Origin: Synergistaceae bacterium
GTDB taxonomy: Bacteria > Synergistota > Synergistia > Synergistales > Synergistaceae
Length of the DNA: 6,411 nt
Direction: 5' to 3'
Assembly (NCBI GenBank): GCA_030539135.1
Contig: JAUNSQ010000092.1
Coordinates: 1 to 6,411, forward strand
Both the position numbers and the translations under genes were made by a program. Shown here piece after piece: positions 5,451-6,411 of the stretch. How positions within the stretch are numbered: position 1 is the first letter of the stretch; every line of letters begins with the position of its first letter. The notes below the pieces were generated by a model. It was not told where the DNA came from. It saw only the letters and a program-made list of their open reading frames with translations, and did no database searches.

Positions 5451-6411
5451 AGCCACACCTCTACAGCATCTCCTGTCCTTAACGTCTCCATATTCTCAGG
5501 TATCCTTATCAGCCCGTCCGCGTCGGCAAACGCCGATACACAGCCGGATTTTGCGTTCAGAGGCTTGGCGGAGCCGTCTTGTATCTTACACGGGACAAAT
5601 TCCTCGACGCCTGACTTAGCTGGCAGATCCGCCGAAAGCGGGAGCGTTATGTCTGTATGGGTCGTTTTATCTTCGGCTCCTATCATATCCAGCAGCATGG
5701 GCAGGAGCAGGACATAGGCGACGATGAAACACGAGAGCGGATGTCCCGGCAACGCGACCACGAGTTTCTTGCCATCGACGCATCCGGCCGCGAGCGTCGG
5801 CTTTCCAGGCTGTATGTTCACGCCTCTGAGCATGAGACCCGGAGACGGCAGGCAGGACAAAACTTCCGAACACCTGTCCCTGACGCCGACAGACGAGCCG
5901 CCGCTCAATATAAGCACGTCGGTTTTTTCCAATTCTTCTAATACGCGGCCTTCAAAAGATTTTTCGTCGTCGCTCAATATTCCCGCGAACGACGACTTAA
6001 ACCCATATTTATCAAGTATGGCACTTATCGACCAGCTGTTCGCGTCTCTAACGCGCCCGGGCGGCAAGACCGCCGTATCCGCTGGGACTATCTCATCACC
6101 GGTGCTCAATATACTGATCCTCGGAGCCGCGGCCTTTATCTTAGACACTCCGACAGCGGCAAGCAGCGAGACCGACTTAAAATCGACCATGCAGCCCACG
6201 CGTAGGATCTTGTCTCCCGCTGAAAAGTCCTCGCCGACGTTGATTATATTATCGCCGGACTGGACTCCAGCGCGCACCTCGACCCAATCTGAGGCGCGGG
6301 CGGTATTCTCGTACATAACGACTGAATCCGCGCCATCAGGGAGTATCCCACCCGTGGGGACGGCGGCTGCTTCGCCGGAGGAGACGGAGAAATTTGGGGC
6401 CGCGCCCATCT
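5444..6411 (-). CDS. moeA: Molybdopterin molybdenumtransferase MoeA (standalone copy, N-terminus outside the window)
   Basis: At least 321 residues are visible and the frame runs off the right edge. MoeA is usually about 400 residues, so some 80 N-terminal residues, including the SxMDGYA region, are missing from the window; the methionine codon at 6409 is therefore probably internal. Visible MoeA elements, in order, are PTGGILPDGADSVVM (a few residues from the left of the translated part), STGDEI, RDANSW, LSGGSSVGVRD, VNIQPGKP, ALPGHP and, near the C-terminus, the FADADGLIRIP stretch of the C-terminal beta domain. It inserts the metal into adenylyl-MPT to give the finished cofactor. Its stop (TAA at 5444-5446) overlaps the start of the second moeA. 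It is probably an early gene of the operon; the operon promoter and any Moco riboswitch would lie to the right, outside the window. Confidence 0.95.
   Translation of the reverse strand, partial: MGAAPNFSVSSGEAAAVPTGGILPDGADSVVMYENTARASDWVEVRAGVQSGDNIINVGEDFSAGDKILRVGCMVDFKSVSLLAAVGVSKIKAAAPRISILSTGDEIVPADTAVLPPGRVRDANSWSISAILDKYGFKSSFAGILSDDEKSFEGRVLEELEKTDVLILSGGSSVGVRDRCSEVLSCLPSPGLMLRGVNIQPGKPTLAAGCVDGKKLVVALPGHPLSCFIVAYVLLLPMLLDMIGAEDKTTHTDITLPLSADLPAKSGVEEFVPCKIQDGSAKPLNAKSGCVSAFADADGLIRIPENMETLRTGDAVEVWLW
5458..5461 (-). promoter_or_regulatory. Shine-Dalgarno site of the moeA-PBP fusion gene
   Basis: GAGG (part of AGAGGTG) on the minus strand is 7 bases before the ATG at 5450 and would touch the alternative GTG at 5456. 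The spacing favours the ATG. The site lies inside the last codons of the upstream moeA, as expected for coupled translation. Confidence 0.6.

Noticed and set aside
4872..5717. Long plus-strand open frame of 281 codons
   Set aside because: It lies antisense to the two moeA genes, its translation is arginine-rich and low in recognisable motifs, and it spans the junction of two well-supported genes. It is a shadow of the GC-biased codon positions.

Overview
The window is mostly one leftward (minus-strand) operon for biosynthesis of the molybdenum (or tungsten) cofactor. In transcription order, right to left, it holds: a standalone moeA whose 5' end lies outside the window; a second moeA fused to a C-terminal periplasmic-binding-protein-like (PBP) domain; moaA; moaC; a MogA/MoaB-type protein with an unrecognised N-terminal domain of about 108 residues; and an amidinotransferase-family gene. 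At the far left are the last 23 codons of an unidentified plus-strand gene that converges on the operon. A strong hairpin between the two ends looks like a shared bidirectional terminator. No RNA genes, mobile elements or CRISPR arrays were seen. No gene-free stretch reaches 300 bases; the longest, about 127 bases, is the convergent intergenic region.

The genes cover most of the pathway. MoaA and MoaC convert GTP to cyclic pyranopterin monophosphate (cPMP). The MogA module adenylylates molybdopterin, and the MoeA proteins insert the metal. MPT synthase (MoaD/MoaE), MoeB and the molybdate transporter are not in the window and may lie upstream, to the right, or elsewhere in the genome. The first five genes are packed with overlaps of 4 to 13 bases or a 4-base gap, so translational coupling is likely. 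The amidinotransferase follows after a 49-base gap with its own strong Shine-Dalgarno sequence and is probably co-transcribed.

The organism is a bacterium with moderately GC-rich DNA and strong GGAGG-type ribosome binding sites. Two MoeA copies, one carrying a PBP domain, are what I associate with anaerobes such as Clostridia, Desulfobacterota or Synergistota. I lean weakly towards Synergistota, but this is an impression from protein style and not a demonstrated assignment.

The points most worth following are the unknown domain on MogA, the unexplained link between a guanidino-group enzyme and the cofactor operon, and the sequence divergence between the two MoeA copies.
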